From Flavobacteriales bacterium 33_180_T64 (GTDB taxonomy: Bacteria; Bacteroidota; Bacteroidia; Flavobacteriales; Flavobacteriaceae), in NCBI GenBank assembly GCA_002162685.1, contig MAAQ01000013.1, positions 1-64,000 of the forward strand: DNA of 64,000 nt, given 5' to 3'. How positions within the stretch are numbered: the first letter of the stretch is position 1; every line of letters starts with the position of its first letter. The notes beneath the pieces were generated by a model. That model saw only the letters and a program-made list of their open reading frames with translations. It had not been told where the DNA came from and ran no database searches. Shown here one piece after another: positions 1 to 9,463 of the stretch. A program made the translations under genes and the position numbers.

Positions 1-2943
1 CGGATTGTTAGCCGTAATCTCTACATTCTTCAATGTTAAATCTATACTCGTTAGGCCATCTGCTATACCATCATCACAAACCTCTAATGCGGTTGGGGTG
101 ATTACAATAGGTAATGGATTAACAATTAAGTCAAAACTACCAACATTAATACAGTTACTTGTTGTATTAGTTATATTAACATAGATTGTTTGAGAATTAC
201 TTGTATTACTATATAAATTTGGTAAAGCATTAATTCCATCTTCAGCGTCTTCTTGTGTCTCATGATAAGATACAGTAACACCTGTTTGGCCATTAATCGC
301 TTCAGCATCTCTAGTTGATAAATCGAATATTTCTATTTCATCTCCTGGCAAATTAAAATCACATAATTCGTAATTAGAGATTGTACCAACTGCAGGTATA
401 GGATTTACAAATAGCATTAATTCAACAGTAGCAGCACAGCCTGAAATATCATCTTCTAATCTCACCACTAATAGTTGGCTATTAGCCGATATGTTACTAT
501 AAGGGCTAGCTTGTGGGTTAACACCATCGATAGCTTCAATTAGAGTTTCATGATATGTTACTGTCACACCTGTTTGACCTCCTAATATTTCGGCCTCTTT
601 TAATGTTAAATCAAACATTGAAAAACCATCATTATCATCATCACAAATTTCATAAGGAGTTGGAGCAATAGGAACAGGTAATGCATTTACATTTAAATCT
701 AACAGTGTTGTATTATAACAATCAACACTTAAGTTAGATTGCACTCTAACATAAATTGTTTGATTATTTATCACTACATTAGTGTAAGGTATAGGTAAAG
801 GATTTATTCCATTCTCAGCTTCAGTTAAAGAAAAATGATAAGAGACAGAGACTGTTGCATCATCAAGTGTTCCAATAACATCTAGATTAGCATCTGTTAG
901 AGTAAACATGGCAAAACCATCATTATTATCGTCACAGACTTCTAAAGGTGTTAAAACTGTATTTATATTTAAGTTGGTAAATTCTAAATCAAAAAAGGTC
1001 GTTGCAAAACACTCTTGAGTAATATCGGCTATTCGCGCATAAATCGTTTGTGGATTAGACACGTTTGTATAAGGACTCGCAATAGGGTTAATATTATCGA
1101 TGGCGTCTTGTTCAGTTAAATGGTAACTAATAACAAAATCTGCAGCATTTTGCGTGCCTAAAATTTCAGAATCATTATCTGTCAACATAAATTGGCCCGT
1201 TCCACTTGTACTACAAATAGTCAAGTCTGGCGGTGTATTAGCAACGGCATTAGGTTTAAACTCTACAATAACAGAATCAGTAGCTTGACAAGTACCTGAA
1301 AACACTACATCTACAGAATAAACACCACTTTCGGTAATATCTAATGTAGAACCTGTTTCTCCTGGAATTACAATACCATCTTTATACCAAACATGATTCG
1401 CTGTAGCAGCTTGCGTATCTAGAGTAATAAACTCGCCATCACACTCTGCATTACCTGCAACTATTGTAATATCATCACCTAAATCACCTCCTAAATTAAA
1501 ACTTCCTGCTTTAATAAATACTCCAGAATCTAGAGCGGTATCGGTTGCATCTGCCACGACTAACTTAATTGTATAACTATCTCCAGGTATAACAGGTGAT
1601 TGTGCTGTAAATACTGCTGTACGGCCATCAAAGCTCATTGGTGGAGAATTAGCTCCTGTATAACCTCCAAAAAACTGTTCGTTAATAGCTGCGCAACCTG
1701 TATTAGCTGGATGAATATTTGTTACTAAGATAGGCGTTGTTGTTCCTGGTAGTACGGCTAAATTTGTAGTATTTCCTAAAGAATCTGTCAGTAGAAAGGC
1801 GAAAGCATCAGAAAATGTACATTCAAAAGTTCCTCCAGTGCTTCCATTATACTCTTCAGACGCCATTAAAAAATCAAAACTAATACTATCTGCTAAAGGG
1901 ACAAAGTCAAATTCAATTATGGACGCATTATTTGAATTAATACCAACTGCAGCATCTAACTCAGCATCACCTGGCCAACCACCACCACCATCACTTAAGG
2001 CATTATCATTAGGTCCACGAACTCTACTAGCGTCACCAGAAGTTAAAAGAATACCATCGGTAAACGGAAAAATAGTACCATCGTTAATAAAATAACCAAT
2101 ACCATTATCATCACCAAAATTAGTACCCGTTGAAAAGGTAATATTACTGACTTGAGCACATTCACTATTGATTAAGACATCCTGAACTAATTCTTCTACA
2201 GTAAAAGTCGTCTGGTCAACAACAATATTTTCACCGAGAATAAAAACTGTAATTGTTGTAGTTTCGGTACAACCCACTGGATTATCGTCTGTAACAATCA
2301 AGGTTACGGTATAAGTTCCAGGGGCTATATAAGTATTGGTTACGGAAGTTCCTGAAGCTGTATTTATATCGCCAAAATTCCAATCATAAGTAGCTCCTGT
2401 TCCATCTGTTGAAAACATTGCACTTCCATTAAAAGTGATTAAGTCGCCAACATTGGCTTGAACAATTCCAGAAGCATTAGCTTCAGGAATAGTACTATCT
2501 ATAGAAGGTGTAATTGTTTGACAAGGTACCGCGCAAATAATATCGGCTTCCCAACCAGTAGTAGTCCCTGAACCATCCGAAATAAACTCAATGGTTATAC
2601 ATCCACTTGTATTGGTATCAGAAGCTATAACAGTTCCAGGACCTGCAACTCCAGAATATGTACCAATAACCGGTGCTGTAGTATCATCACCATCATATAT
2701 TGTCATAGCATCCACAGTAAGCTGAGTACTAAATACTGTAAAATCTAAAATAATGAACTCTCCAGCGTTTAATGAACAGATTGTAGTTACTAAATTCTCA
2801 TCACTTGAATAAGACCCTCCAATGCCTCCTGAATCATAAAATCTATCTGGTGCACATCTATTAAAACTACCAGATTGCATATTTAAATCTTGCGAAAATG
2901 CATTGAAAGTTAAAAAGATAAAGAGAATGTAGAGCTTCTTCAT
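1..2943 (-). CDS. Giant secreted adhesin with CUB-like, PKD, choice-of-anchor L and repeat domains (partial, 3' end outside window)
   Basis: The reading frame is open from an ATG at 2943 to the left edge (981 codons seen), so the C-terminus is missing. Residues 1-18 form a signal peptide ending FNAFSQ. Residues ~25-135 resemble a CUB-like domain with paired Cys. Residues ~150-230 form a PKD domain with the usual YDWNFGD motif. Residues ~245-480 match the choice-of-anchor L type (ILLTSGDA, GWPGDAELD, SEEYNGS). Next come an Ig-like domain and at least five ~95-residue repeats, each opening with a (L/Y)E(V/I/L)CDD-like motif. In Flavobacteriaceae this architecture typically ends in a T9SS type-B sorting domain and is displayed or released at the cell surface; that domain would lie outside the window, so export by T9SS is inferred. 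The role is probably adhesion or binding; the ligand is unknown. No neighbour shares an operon with it. Confidence 0.85.
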   Translation of the reverse strand, partial: MKKLYILFIFLTFNAFSQDLNMQSGSFNRCAPDRFYDSGGIGGSYSSDENLVTTICSLNAGEFIILDFTVFSTQLTVDAMTIYDGDDTTAPVIGTYSGVAGPGTVIASDTNTSGCITIEFISDGSGTTTGWEADIICAVPCQTITPSIDSTIPEANASGIVQANVGDLITFNGSAMFSTDGTGATYDWNFGDINTASGTSVTNTYIAPGTYTVTLIVTDDNPVGCTETTTITVFILGENIVVDQTTFTVEELVQDVLINSECAQVSNITFSTGTNFGDDNGIGYFINDGTIFPFTDGILLTSGDASRVRGPNDNALSDGGGGWPGDAELDAAVGINSNNASIIEFDFVPLADSISFDFLMASEEYNGSTGGTFECTFSDAFAFLLTDSLGNTTNLAVLPGTTTPILVTNIHPANTGCAAINEQFFGGYTGANSPPMSFDGRTAVFTAQSPVIPGDSYTIKLVVADATDTALDSGVFIKAGSFNLGGDLGDDITIVAGNAECDGEFITLDTQAATANHVWYKDGIVIPGETGSTLDITESGVYSVDVVFSGTCQATDSVIVEFKPNAVANTPPDLTICSTSGTGQFMLTDNDSEILGTQNAADFVISYHLTEQDAIDNINPIASPYTNVSNPQTIYARIADITQECFATTFFDLEFTNLNINTVLTPLEVCDDNNDGFAMFTLTDANLDVIGTLDDATVSVSYHFSLTEAENGINPLPIPYTNVVINNQTIYVRVQSNLSVDCYNTTLLDLNVNALPVPIAPTPYEICDDDNDGFSMFDLTLKEAEILGGQTGVTVTYHETLIEAIDGVNPQASPYSNISANSQLLVVRLEDDISGCAATVELMLFVNPIPAVGTISNYELCDFNLPGDEIEIFDLSTRDAEAINGQTGVTVSYHETQEDAEDGINALPNLYSNTSNSQTIYVNITNTTSNCINVGSFDLIVNPLPIVITPTALEVCDDGIADGLTSIDLTLKNVEITANNP
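57..1235 (-). repeat. Tandem ~285-bp coding repeats in the adhesin gene
   Basis: At least five copies of a ~95-residue module lie head to tail. Their conserved CDD-type openings are near 1225, 950, 658, 376 and 92, so the spacing is 280-295 bp. Each copy has a motif like YHET/YHLT..(A/D)I(D/N)G(I/V)NP and ends with a TIYVR/TIYAR-like strand. The copies are diverged at DNA level and are therefore old duplications. The array continues past the left edge. Confidence 0.75.
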
Positions 2944-3277
2944 AATAATCTAAAATAATCGTTCAAAAATTATTGTTAAAACTTACTTTATTTAGATGCT
3001 AAAAAGCACTAAAAATCTACGACTGAAAAGATTTACAATTATAATTTAAATTGCACACTTAGTTTAGTGATAGGTAGGTTTTTAATAATAAAAGCGAAAT
3101 TTAATAAAAATTAAGTAATTACATCTTTAAAATCATTTTAAAAATGAGAGTTTAACAGTAAACTACAAACTCCGTAATTATTTAATAACTCTCAAAAAAA
3201 GATAATATTTTAAATACAAAGTCAATTTTATACCGTTATGAAATTCTTAAAAAGATATTTTTAAAATTTTAGTTGCG
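2944..3277. other. Intergenic region between divergent adhesin and nfu genes
   Basis: About 330 very AT-rich bases with no plausible gene. It must hold the leftward adhesin promoter, but I could not find a clean TAnnTTTG box for that direction. I see no convincing hairpin in it. Confidence 0.5.
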
Positions 3278-3285
3278 TATTTTTG
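3278..3285 (+). promoter_or_regulatory. TATTTTTG -7 promoter box for nfu
   Basis: This is an exact match to the Bacteroidota -7 consensus TAnnTTTG, ending 14 bases before the ATG at 3300. No clear TTG -33 box is visible. The box overlaps the alternative TTG start at 3273, so translation from that TTG is unlikely. Confidence 0.6.
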
Positions 3286-3299
3286 CAAAAAGAAAAGTA

Positions 3300-4205
3300 A
3301 TGGAGAAATATACAATCTCAATAAAAGAAACGACTAATCCAACGATACTAAAATTTGAAGCTAATCATTTTATTACCCAACATCAAAGTTTTGAATTTAA
3401 TAATATAGATGATGCAAAATCATCTCCTTTAGCACAACAATTATTTTATTTACCTTTTGTAAAGAAAATTTATATTTCTAGTAACTTCATTGCTATTGAA
3501 CGTTACAATATAATCGAATGGAAGGATGTGCAAAATGAAGTCGCGCAACAAATACAAGATTATCTTAATAGTGATGCTAAAGCAATCAATGCTTCAGAAG
3601 AAAAAAAGAAAAAAGTTCCTGTAACTGTTTATGCAGAGAGTACTCCTAACCCATCTGTTTTGAAGTTTGTAGCTAATAAAAAATTAGTTACCAGCTCTCA
3701 TGAATTCACTTCAATTGACGACACAAAATATGCCCCTTTGGCTGCTGAATTGTTTCATTTACCATTTGTAAAGAGTGTTTTTATAGATGAAAATTTTGTT
3801 TCTATAACCAAATTTGACATTGCAGAGTGGAATGAGATAACCATAGAACTTCGTGAATTCATTAGGGTTTATATTGAAAGCGGAAAAGATATCATTGATC
3901 AAAATGCGCCACAAGTCATTAAAAAAAGCGAAAAACATTTAGATAAACAATTTGAACAGAGAGATGATATTTCTAAAGAAATAATTAATATTCTCGAAGA
4001 ATATATTAAGCCTGCTGTTGCAAGTGATGGAGGAAATATTGAATTTCAATCTTATGATGCTAAAGAGAAGAAAGTGAAAGTAATATTACAAGGTGCTTGT
4101 AGTGGCTGCCCTTCTTCAACGTTTACTTTAAAAAACGGTATTGAAAACATGCTCAGAGAAATGCTTAAAGGCAAAGTTGAAACGGTTGAAGCAATTAATG
4201 GTTAG
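3300..4205 (+). CDS. Nfu/NifU-type Fe-S cluster scaffold with duplicated N-terminal domain
   Basis: The 301-residue product begins MEKYTISIKET. It contains two Nfu N-terminal domains in tandem (residues ~1-95 and ~105-195; both carry a STPNP/TTNPT-like opening and an LFxLPFVK motif) and a C-terminal NifU domain (~215-300). The GACSGCPSS motif supplies C267 and C270, the CxxC pair that binds a [4Fe-4S] cluster between two monomers. Family knowledge: Nfu proteins carry clusters to apo-enzymes in the cytosol. The ATG at 3300 was chosen because the in-frame TTG at 3273 lies before a consensus -7 box. It probably forms a single-gene unit; the next gene starts 172 bases later. Confidence 0.9.
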   Translation: MEKYTISIKETTNPTILKFEANHFITQHQSFEFNNIDDAKSSPLAQQLFYLPFVKKIYISSNFIAIERYNIIEWKDVQNEVAQQIQDYLNSDAKAINASEEKKKKVPVTVYAESTPNPSVLKFVANKKLVTSSHEFTSIDDTKYAPLAAELFHLPFVKSVFIDENFVSITKFDIAEWNEITIELREFIRVYIESGKDIIDQNAPQVIKKSEKHLDKQFEQRDDISKEIINILEEYIKPAVASDGGNIEFQSYDAKEKKVKVILQGACSGCPSSTFTLKNGIENMLREMLKGKVETVEAING

Positions 4206-4377
4206 TCTAGTTTTTTTCTATATTTATTACTGTTTTTGTTTAAACTTTAGCCCATTTTGAAAGTCTAAATATAAAATTATAGCTTAATTATATGATATTT
4301 AATTTATACCACTATTTTAAGCCTTTTAATAACTGGCATTGTTTTTGTTTTATGTCATTAAACCATACATCGATATT

Positions 4378-5070
4378 ATGAAAGAAAAAGTTTTACCATT
4401 CTTAATTGCACTTATATGTACAGTGCAGTTGCAAGCTCAAGACCTTATTAACACTCAAACTTTAGTAGAATCAAATTTTGGCCAGATTTATGCTTTTGAT
4501 CGAAGTGATAAAACAATACAAGGAACACCATATTTATTAGATGATTTTTCACCTGCAAGAGTTTCAGCAGATAGTGATAAAATATATAATTTAAGATATA
4601 ATGCGGTAACAGATCAAATGGAAGTTCAGTCTGAAAAAAACACAATTCAAGCTATTAATAAAAATATTGATGGTGTAACAATTACATTCCTTAAAGATGA
4701 TAAAACATACGAATCTATTAACTATATAAATGATAAAGGCCTAGCAGAAAGAGGCTACTTTATTCATCTAAGTAGTACAAGTGCAAAAATTAATTTACTT
4801 ATCAAGGAGGCTAAGAAATTTATTGAAAGAAAGCCTGCAAAAAGTAGTTATCAAGTTACAAAGCCTGCTCAATTTAAAAGATTAGATGATATTTATTACA
4901 TCATCATAAAAAACAAAACAGCACAATTATTACCAAGCAAGAAAAAAGACTTATTACGTTTATTTCCAGAGCACTCAAAAGCTATTGAAGCTTTTATAAA
5001 GTCAAACAAAATAAAAACATCTAAGCAAGATGATTTAATTACATTGGTCAATTACATTAATACATTGTAA
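4378..5070 (+). CDS. Exported protein of unknown function
   Basis: I do not recognise this 230-residue protein. The ATG at 4378 gives a clean signal peptide (MKEKVLPFLIALICTVQLQAQ, cleaved after QAQ), whereas an upstream in-frame TTG at 4339 would add a non-signal-like extension. The mature part is soluble and Lys-rich, without Cys pairs or membrane segments. The middle has beta-rich stretches (GVTITFLKDD) and the C-terminus is helical (LLRLFPEHSKAIEAFIKSNK). Exported proteins of this size and style are common and uncharacterised in Flavobacteriaceae. A terminator follows it directly, so it ends a transcription unit. Confidence 0.7.
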   Translation: MKEKVLPFLIALICTVQLQAQDLINTQTLVESNFGQIYAFDRSDKTIQGTPYLLDDFSPARVSADSDKIYNLRYNAVTDQMEVQSEKNTIQAINKNIDGVTITFLKDDKTYESINYINDKGLAERGYFIHLSSTSAKINLLIKEAKKFIERKPAKSSYQVTKPAQFKRLDDIYYIIIKNKTAQLLPSKKKDLLRLFPEHSKAIEAFIKSNKIKTSKQDDLITLVNYINTL

Positions 5071-5089
5071 ACCATTTAAATAAAAGATT

Positions 5090-5126
5090 AACCCGAGCAT
5101 TTTTAATAAATCGTTCGGGTTTTTTA
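5090..5126 (+). terminator. Intrinsic terminator after the unknown exported gene
   Basis: The inverted repeat AACCCGA (5090-5096) / TCGGGTT (5115-5121) runs into a T tract (5120-5126), 20 bases after the stop codon at 5070. Confidence 0.8.
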
Positions 5127-5157
5127 TTAATATTATGCTCTAATTAAAAATTAAACT

Positions 5158-5970
5158 ATGGAATTACAAAAATGGGTTGATAAAGGTTATGATCTTTTAA
5201 TAGATTTTGGACCTAAAGTATTAGCCGCAATTATTATATGGATCATTGGCTCCTTAATAATTAAGAGTATCCTTAAAGCTACTCGTAAACTAATGACCAA
5301 AAGAGAATATGATGAAAGCCTTAAAAAATTTCTTTTAAATCTTCTAGGTTGGATCTTAAAAATTATTCTTATTGTAATTGTTCTTGGCACTGTAGGAATC
5401 GAAACCACTTCATTTGCAGCAATACTTGCAGCTGCAGGTTTAGCAGTTGGATTAGCACTTCAAGGTTCTCTTGCCAATTTTGCTGGTGGAGTATTACTTA
5501 TGATTTTTAAACCCATAAAAATTGGTGATCTTATCGAAGCTCAAGGTGAGATTGGTGTTGTAAAAGAAATTGAGATTTTCACAACGAAACTTACTGGACT
5601 TTCAAATAGAGAAATTATCATACCAAATGCTGCGCTTTCTAACGGAAATATTATTAATTATTCCACGGAAGGCACGAGAAGAGTTGACCTAGTTTTTGGT
5701 GTTGGTTATGATTCTGATATCAAAAAAGCTAAAGATGTATTTAATACTGTTTTAGCATCTCATCCTTTAATTTTAAAAGACCCAGTTCCAACAATTGCTG
5801 TTTCAGAATTAGCAGATAGTTCGATTAATTTTGTTGTAAGACCTTGGTGTAATGCTGATGATTATTGGACTGTATATTTTGATGTTACAGAACAAACTAA
5901 AGAAGCACTAGATACTGCTGGAATAGAAATACCTTATCCACATACCGTTGAAATTCAAAAAAAGGGTTAA
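5158..5970 (+). CDS. Small-conductance mechanosensitive channel, MscS family
   Basis: The 270-residue length is near E. coli MscS (286). Three membrane helices lie at ~18-40, ~58-78 and ~83-112. The third is the Ala/Gly-rich pore helix (AAAGLAVGLALQGSLANFA), a hallmark of the family. A beta domain (KIGDLIEAQGEIGVVKEIEIF) and the C-terminal alpha/beta domain follow. In the family the heptamer opens under membrane tension and releases osmolytes on hypo-osmotic shock, acting in the inner membrane. Its stop overlaps the convergent tsaB stop by four bases, and no terminator separates them. Which MscS subfamily it belongs to cannot be settled by reading. Confidence 0.9.
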   Translation: MELQKWVDKGYDLLIDFGPKVLAAIIIWIIGSLIIKSILKATRKLMTKREYDESLKKFLLNLLGWILKIILIVIVLGTVGIETTSFAAILAAAGLAVGLALQGSLANFAGGVLLMIFKPIKIGDLIEAQGEIGVVKEIEIFTTKLTGLSNREIIIPNAALSNGNIINYSTEGTRRVDLVFGVGYDSDIKKAKDVFNTVLASHPLILKDPVPTIAVSELADSSINFVVRPWCNADDYWTVYFDVTEQTKEALDTAGIEIPYPHTVEIQKKG

Positions 5971-6641
5971 GCTTTTTTTGGTTTTAAAGCAATAAAATCT
6001 TTTAAATAAAAAGGTTCAAAATAAGCGACATCTTCAATGTCGCTTATTTTATACTTATCAAATGCTAATGCACCCATCTCATTTGCAGACGGTAATTTAT
6101 CTTCTATAAAAACTGCATTTGGATGATTAATTAATCCTTTAGTCTTACTTACTCCACTACCTATAAAATAAACAGTTCCTTTATTTAACTCATTAGAAAA
6201 CGAGTTCTCGTCAAGAATTTGAGCCTCAATACGTCTCTCTATACCGTAAGCCTTATCATATATTGCAGAGTAAACCTCTTGGCGTCTTGCGTCAAGCATA
6301 GATACAATTACACCAGCATCTATAGGTACTTGATGAGCTAAAGCCTCGAGTGTTGATATTGAAATTAAGGGGATGTCAAGAGCATAACTTAGTCCTTTAG
6401 CTGCTGAAACACCAATACGTAAACCAGTATAAGAACCAGGACCTTTACTAACTGCAATGGCATCAAGATCTGTTTTTTGAATAGTCGCAGATTTCAAAAC
6501 AGTATCAATAAAAACATGTAAAGACTCTGCATGAGAATAATTAATATTATTATCTTCCTTTAAAACCAAAGTCTCTCCTTTTTTAGAAAGAGAGACTGAG
6601 CAGTTTGTTGTTGATGTTTCTATACTTAAAATTAGAGACAT
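5967..6641 (-). CDS. tsaB: tRNA threonylcarbamoyladenosine biosynthesis protein TsaB
   Basis: The 224-residue product is an ASKHA-fold protein. It has the N-terminal ILSIETSTTNCSVSL strand and the SKGPGSYTGLRIG motif typical of TsaB (YeaZ). TsaB partners TsaD and TsaE in making the t6A37 modification of ANN-decoding tRNAs in the cytosol. It is the last gene of the leftward efflux operon (21 bases after the adaptor) and is probably co-transcribed, although the functions are unrelated. It is followed tail-to-tail by mscS. Confidence 0.93.
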   Translation of the reverse strand: MSLILSIETSTTNCSVSLSKKGETLVLKEDNNINYSHAESLHVFIDTVLKSATIQKTDLDAIAVSKGPGSYTGLRIGVSAAKGLSYALDIPLISISTLEALAHQVPIDAGVIVSMLDARRQEVYSAIYDKAYGIERRIEAQILDENSFSNELNKGTVYFIGSGVSKTKGLINHPNAVFIEDKLPSANEMGALAFDKYKISDIEDVAYFEPFYLKDFIALKPKKA

Positions 6642-6662
6642 AATTATTTGTGTTTAGAAAAA

Positions 6663-7964
6663 TTAATCTTCAGAGGATTCTTCATCTTTCTTTTTTTTAT
6701 CATCCTTTTTTTCAATTTTATCTCCAGACTTTAATGTTTTTGACACCATATTATAAGGTCCCGTGATAATTTCATCCCCTTCTGCTAATCCAGAAATAAT
6801 TTCAATATTAGTATCATCTTGTATACCAGTTTTCACGACTCTTAATTTAGCTTCTCCATTATTATTAACAAAAACGCATTCAAATTTCTCTTCGTTTTCA
6901 GGCTTAATCTCTTCAGAATCTAGCTTTTTAACTCCTTTTTTAACCGATGATGTATCTGTTTTAATAACAATACAACTTATAGGCACTGCAACAGCCTTAT
7001 TTCTATTGTCTGTAATAATATCAACCGTAGCTGTCATGCCTGGTCTAAAAGGGGAATAATTTTCAGGTTTACCTTCAACTAAATCTTTATAAGACTCTTC
7101 TAAAATTCTAACTTTAACTCTAAAATTTGTTACTTGATCTGCGGTTAAAGTTCCTGCTGCAGAGTTAGCTATTTCTGTTACAATACCTTTAAATTCTTTT
7201 TTTAAATACGCATCAACTTCAACAATTGTAGAATCTCCTATTTGAACTTTTACGATATCATTTTCATTAACATCGACCTCAACTTCCATATTATTAAGAT
7301 TAGCAACTCTTAAAATTTCGGTACCAGCCATCTGTTGTGTTCCTACTACACGTTCACCCAATTCAACATTAAGTAAAGAAATTGTACCACTCATTGGTGC
7401 GTAAATAGTTGTTCTACTCAAATTATCTTTAGCTTCATTAACAGATGCAGCTGCACTTTGCACATTATAATATGCTGAACTTCTTGCTGCCTGAGTCGTT
7501 TCATAAGACGCAATTGCGCGATCCCAATCTGCTTTAGAAATTACACCTTTATCAAAAAGGTTTTTACTTCTATCATAATTCGATTTTGCTTCTCTAAGAG
7601 ATGCTTCTGCTTGATCTAAACCAGATCTTACATTTTGATAAGATGCTTGTGTTCTACTAACAGCAGATTGAATTAAATCTGGATTAACACGAACCAAAAG
7701 ATCTCCTTTTTCAACTTGTTGCCCTTCTTTAAAAGGAAGGTCTAAAATTTCGCCAGAGACTTCACTTGAAATTTTAACCTCTACTTCAGGCTGAATTTTT
7801 CCAGTCGCTGAAACTGTTTCAATAATATTTACTAAAGCTACTTTTTTAACATCTACTTGTTTAAAGTTTCCCTTTTTACCAAACAGTCCCATTTTTGATC
7901 CTCCTACCAAAGCAAGAAGTAATACAATAATAACTGTGATAATAATTTTTGTTCTTTTAGTCAT
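6663..7964 (-). CDS. Efflux periplasmic adaptor (HlyD/MacA-type), second copy
   Basis: The 433-residue membrane-fusion protein has an N-terminal membrane helix (~7-27). A split lipoyl/biotinyl domain (VSGEILDLPFKEGQQVEKGD) and a long alpha-hairpin (~105-185, with VISKADWDRA) follow. Then come the beta-barrel domain (ERVVGTQ, VDVNENDIVKVQIGD) and a membrane-proximal domain. The C-terminal ~20 residues are almost all Lys/Asp/Glu. The family bridges an inner-membrane transporter and a TolC-type channel. The gene lies five bases after the TolC-like gene and is the second adaptor of this operon. Confidence 0.9.
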   Translation of the reverse strand: MTKRTKIIITVIIVLLLALVGGSKMGLFGKKGNFKQVDVKKVALVNIIETVSATGKIQPEVEVKISSEVSGEILDLPFKEGQQVEKGDLLVRVNPDLIQSAVSRTQASYQNVRSGLDQAEASLREAKSNYDRSKNLFDKGVISKADWDRAIASYETTQAARSSAYYNVQSAAASVNEAKDNLSRTTIYAPMSGTISLLNVELGERVVGTQQMAGTEILRVANLNNMEVEVDVNENDIVKVQIGDSTIVEVDAYLKKEFKGIVTEIANSAAGTLTADQVTNFRVKVRILEESYKDLVEGKPENYSPFRPGMTATVDIITDNRNKAVAVPISCIVIKTDTSSVKKGVKKLDSEEIKPENEEKFECVFVNNNGEAKLRVVKTGIQDDTNIEIISGLAEGDEIITGPYNMVSKTLKSGDKIEKKDDKKKKDEESSED

Positions 7965-7969
7965 GGTTT

Positions 7970-9412
7970 TTAAAACTTTAATTCAGTTGCAGGAATTCCA
8001 AAGTACAATTCGAGCACCTTTAACTTAAATATATAATCGTATTTAGCACGATTTACTTCAATTCTAGCGTTATCATATCTTAATTTAGATTGACTAAAGT
8101 CAAATGCATTTGTTAATCCTACATCATAACGCTCTTTAGCATATTCGTAAGCTAATTGCTGAGATTCTAAAGCTAATTCAGCTGCTTCATAAGATTTAAA
8201 AGCGCCTTTTGCATCAACATATGCTTGATATACTGTTGATTCTAAATCTAATTCTGCTTGTTCAAGTTGAAATTTGGTGCGTTCTAAATTCACCTTATTC
8301 CTTTTCACATTTGCTCGAGTTGAAAACCCATTAAAAATAGGAATATTTAATGAAAGACCATAAGATATGCCATCATTTTGAGACAACTGATTTATAAAAG
8401 AGTCAGCTCCAACCTCTTGCGTAATAGTGTTAGGGAAATCGGCAACCACAGCTTCTCCTGTACTTTGAACAGTACCAATTTGCTGCGTGACAACTGGATT
8501 ATTTGGGTCTATCTGTTGAACAAATGATGTTGCATCTGTATATCGTGTGTTATATCCAAAAAATGCTGAAAGCGTAGGATAATTACCTCCTTTAGCAATC
8601 TGTAAATCCTTATTAGCTAATTCAACATTTTGTTCTGCTATTTTAATTTCAGAACGGCTCTCTTTTGCTTTTAAAATTATCTCTGCTGCTGTTTTATTTA
8701 CAATACCTTCATCTACTATGTCGTAGCCTTCATCCTCAATATCAAAATTTTCGTAATCCTTGATTAACAATAATTGAGCTAAGCTAATTAATGAAATTCT
8801 AATCGCATTTTCGGCATTTACGATAGATTGCTTTTCACTAGCATCTGTTGCTTTAATTTCTAACAAATCACCTCTTGGCAATGAACCTGCATCAACCAAT
8901 TGTTGTGTTCTATTTATTTGCTGATTAGTAACTCCGTTTTGAGACTTTAATATTTCCAAATTAGCTTTATTGAGAATCACTTGGAGATAACCATTTGCTA
9001 CAAAAAGTGATATATCGTCTTTCATTTTATCTAAACGATACTGACTTGCTAGTTTAGAAATTTCTGCCCTTTGAAAAGTTCTAATATTCCGAAGTCCATC
9101 AAATAATGTATACCCAGCATTTATGTTTCCTGATGCAGACAAAAAAGTAGTTGTTTGTGCATTATTTGTTATAGGATTAAAACTAAGTCCTGTATTTTCA
9201 TTAACACCACTACTTGCATTTAAACTTGGAAGAAAAGCTCCAATCGCAGTAAGCTTATCAATGTCTGCCGTTTTTAAATCTAACTCACTTTGTTTAACCG
9301 AAATGTTATTCTCTAAAGCATACTGAACACATTCAATTAATGTCCATTTTTTATTTTGAGCTTGAGAACTCATTGCTATTAAAACAATAAATATGCTGAC
9401 TATTTTTTTCAT
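7970..9412 (-). CDS. TolC-family outer membrane efflux channel
   Basis: The 480-residue protein has a signal peptide ending SSQAQ (about residue 19). Two repeats of long alpha-helical hairpins give the TolC-type trimeric channel-tunnel, with OEP-family features such as YALENNISVKQSELDL near the N-terminus and YEYAKERYDVGLTNAFDF near the C-terminus. It lies between the two adaptor genes of the operon and is the only outer-membrane component, so both adaptors must share it or another TolC encoded elsewhere. The substrate is unknown. Confidence 0.92.
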   Translation of the reverse strand: MKKIVSIFIVLIAMSSQAQNKKWTLIECVQYALENNISVKQSELDLKTADIDKLTAIGAFLPSLNASSGVNENTGLSFNPITNNAQTTTFLSASGNINAGYTLFDGLRNIRTFQRAEISKLASQYRLDKMKDDISLFVANGYLQVILNKANLEILKSQNGVTNQQINRTQQLVDAGSLPRGDLLEIKATDASEKQSIVNAENAIRISLISLAQLLLIKDYENFDIEDEGYDIVDEGIVNKTAAEIILKAKESRSEIKIAEQNVELANKDLQIAKGGNYPTLSAFFGYNTRYTDATSFVQQIDPNNPVVTQQIGTVQSTGEAVVADFPNTITQEVGADSFINQLSQNDGISYGLSLNIPIFNGFSTRANVKRNKVNLERTKFQLEQAELDLESTVYQAYVDAKGAFKSYEAAELALESQQLAYEYAKERYDVGLTNAFDFSQSKLRYDNARIEVNRAKYDYIFKLKVLELYFGIPATELKF

Positions 9413-9463
9413 AATTAACTATATGTCTCTGTAAATATTAAAGTGTTACACTAAATGTTAAAA

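Noticed and set aside
1838-2095. 85-codon plus-strand frame in the adhesin region
   Set aside because: It is opposite the choice-of-anchor L coding region, whose minus-strand reading has clear domain motifs.
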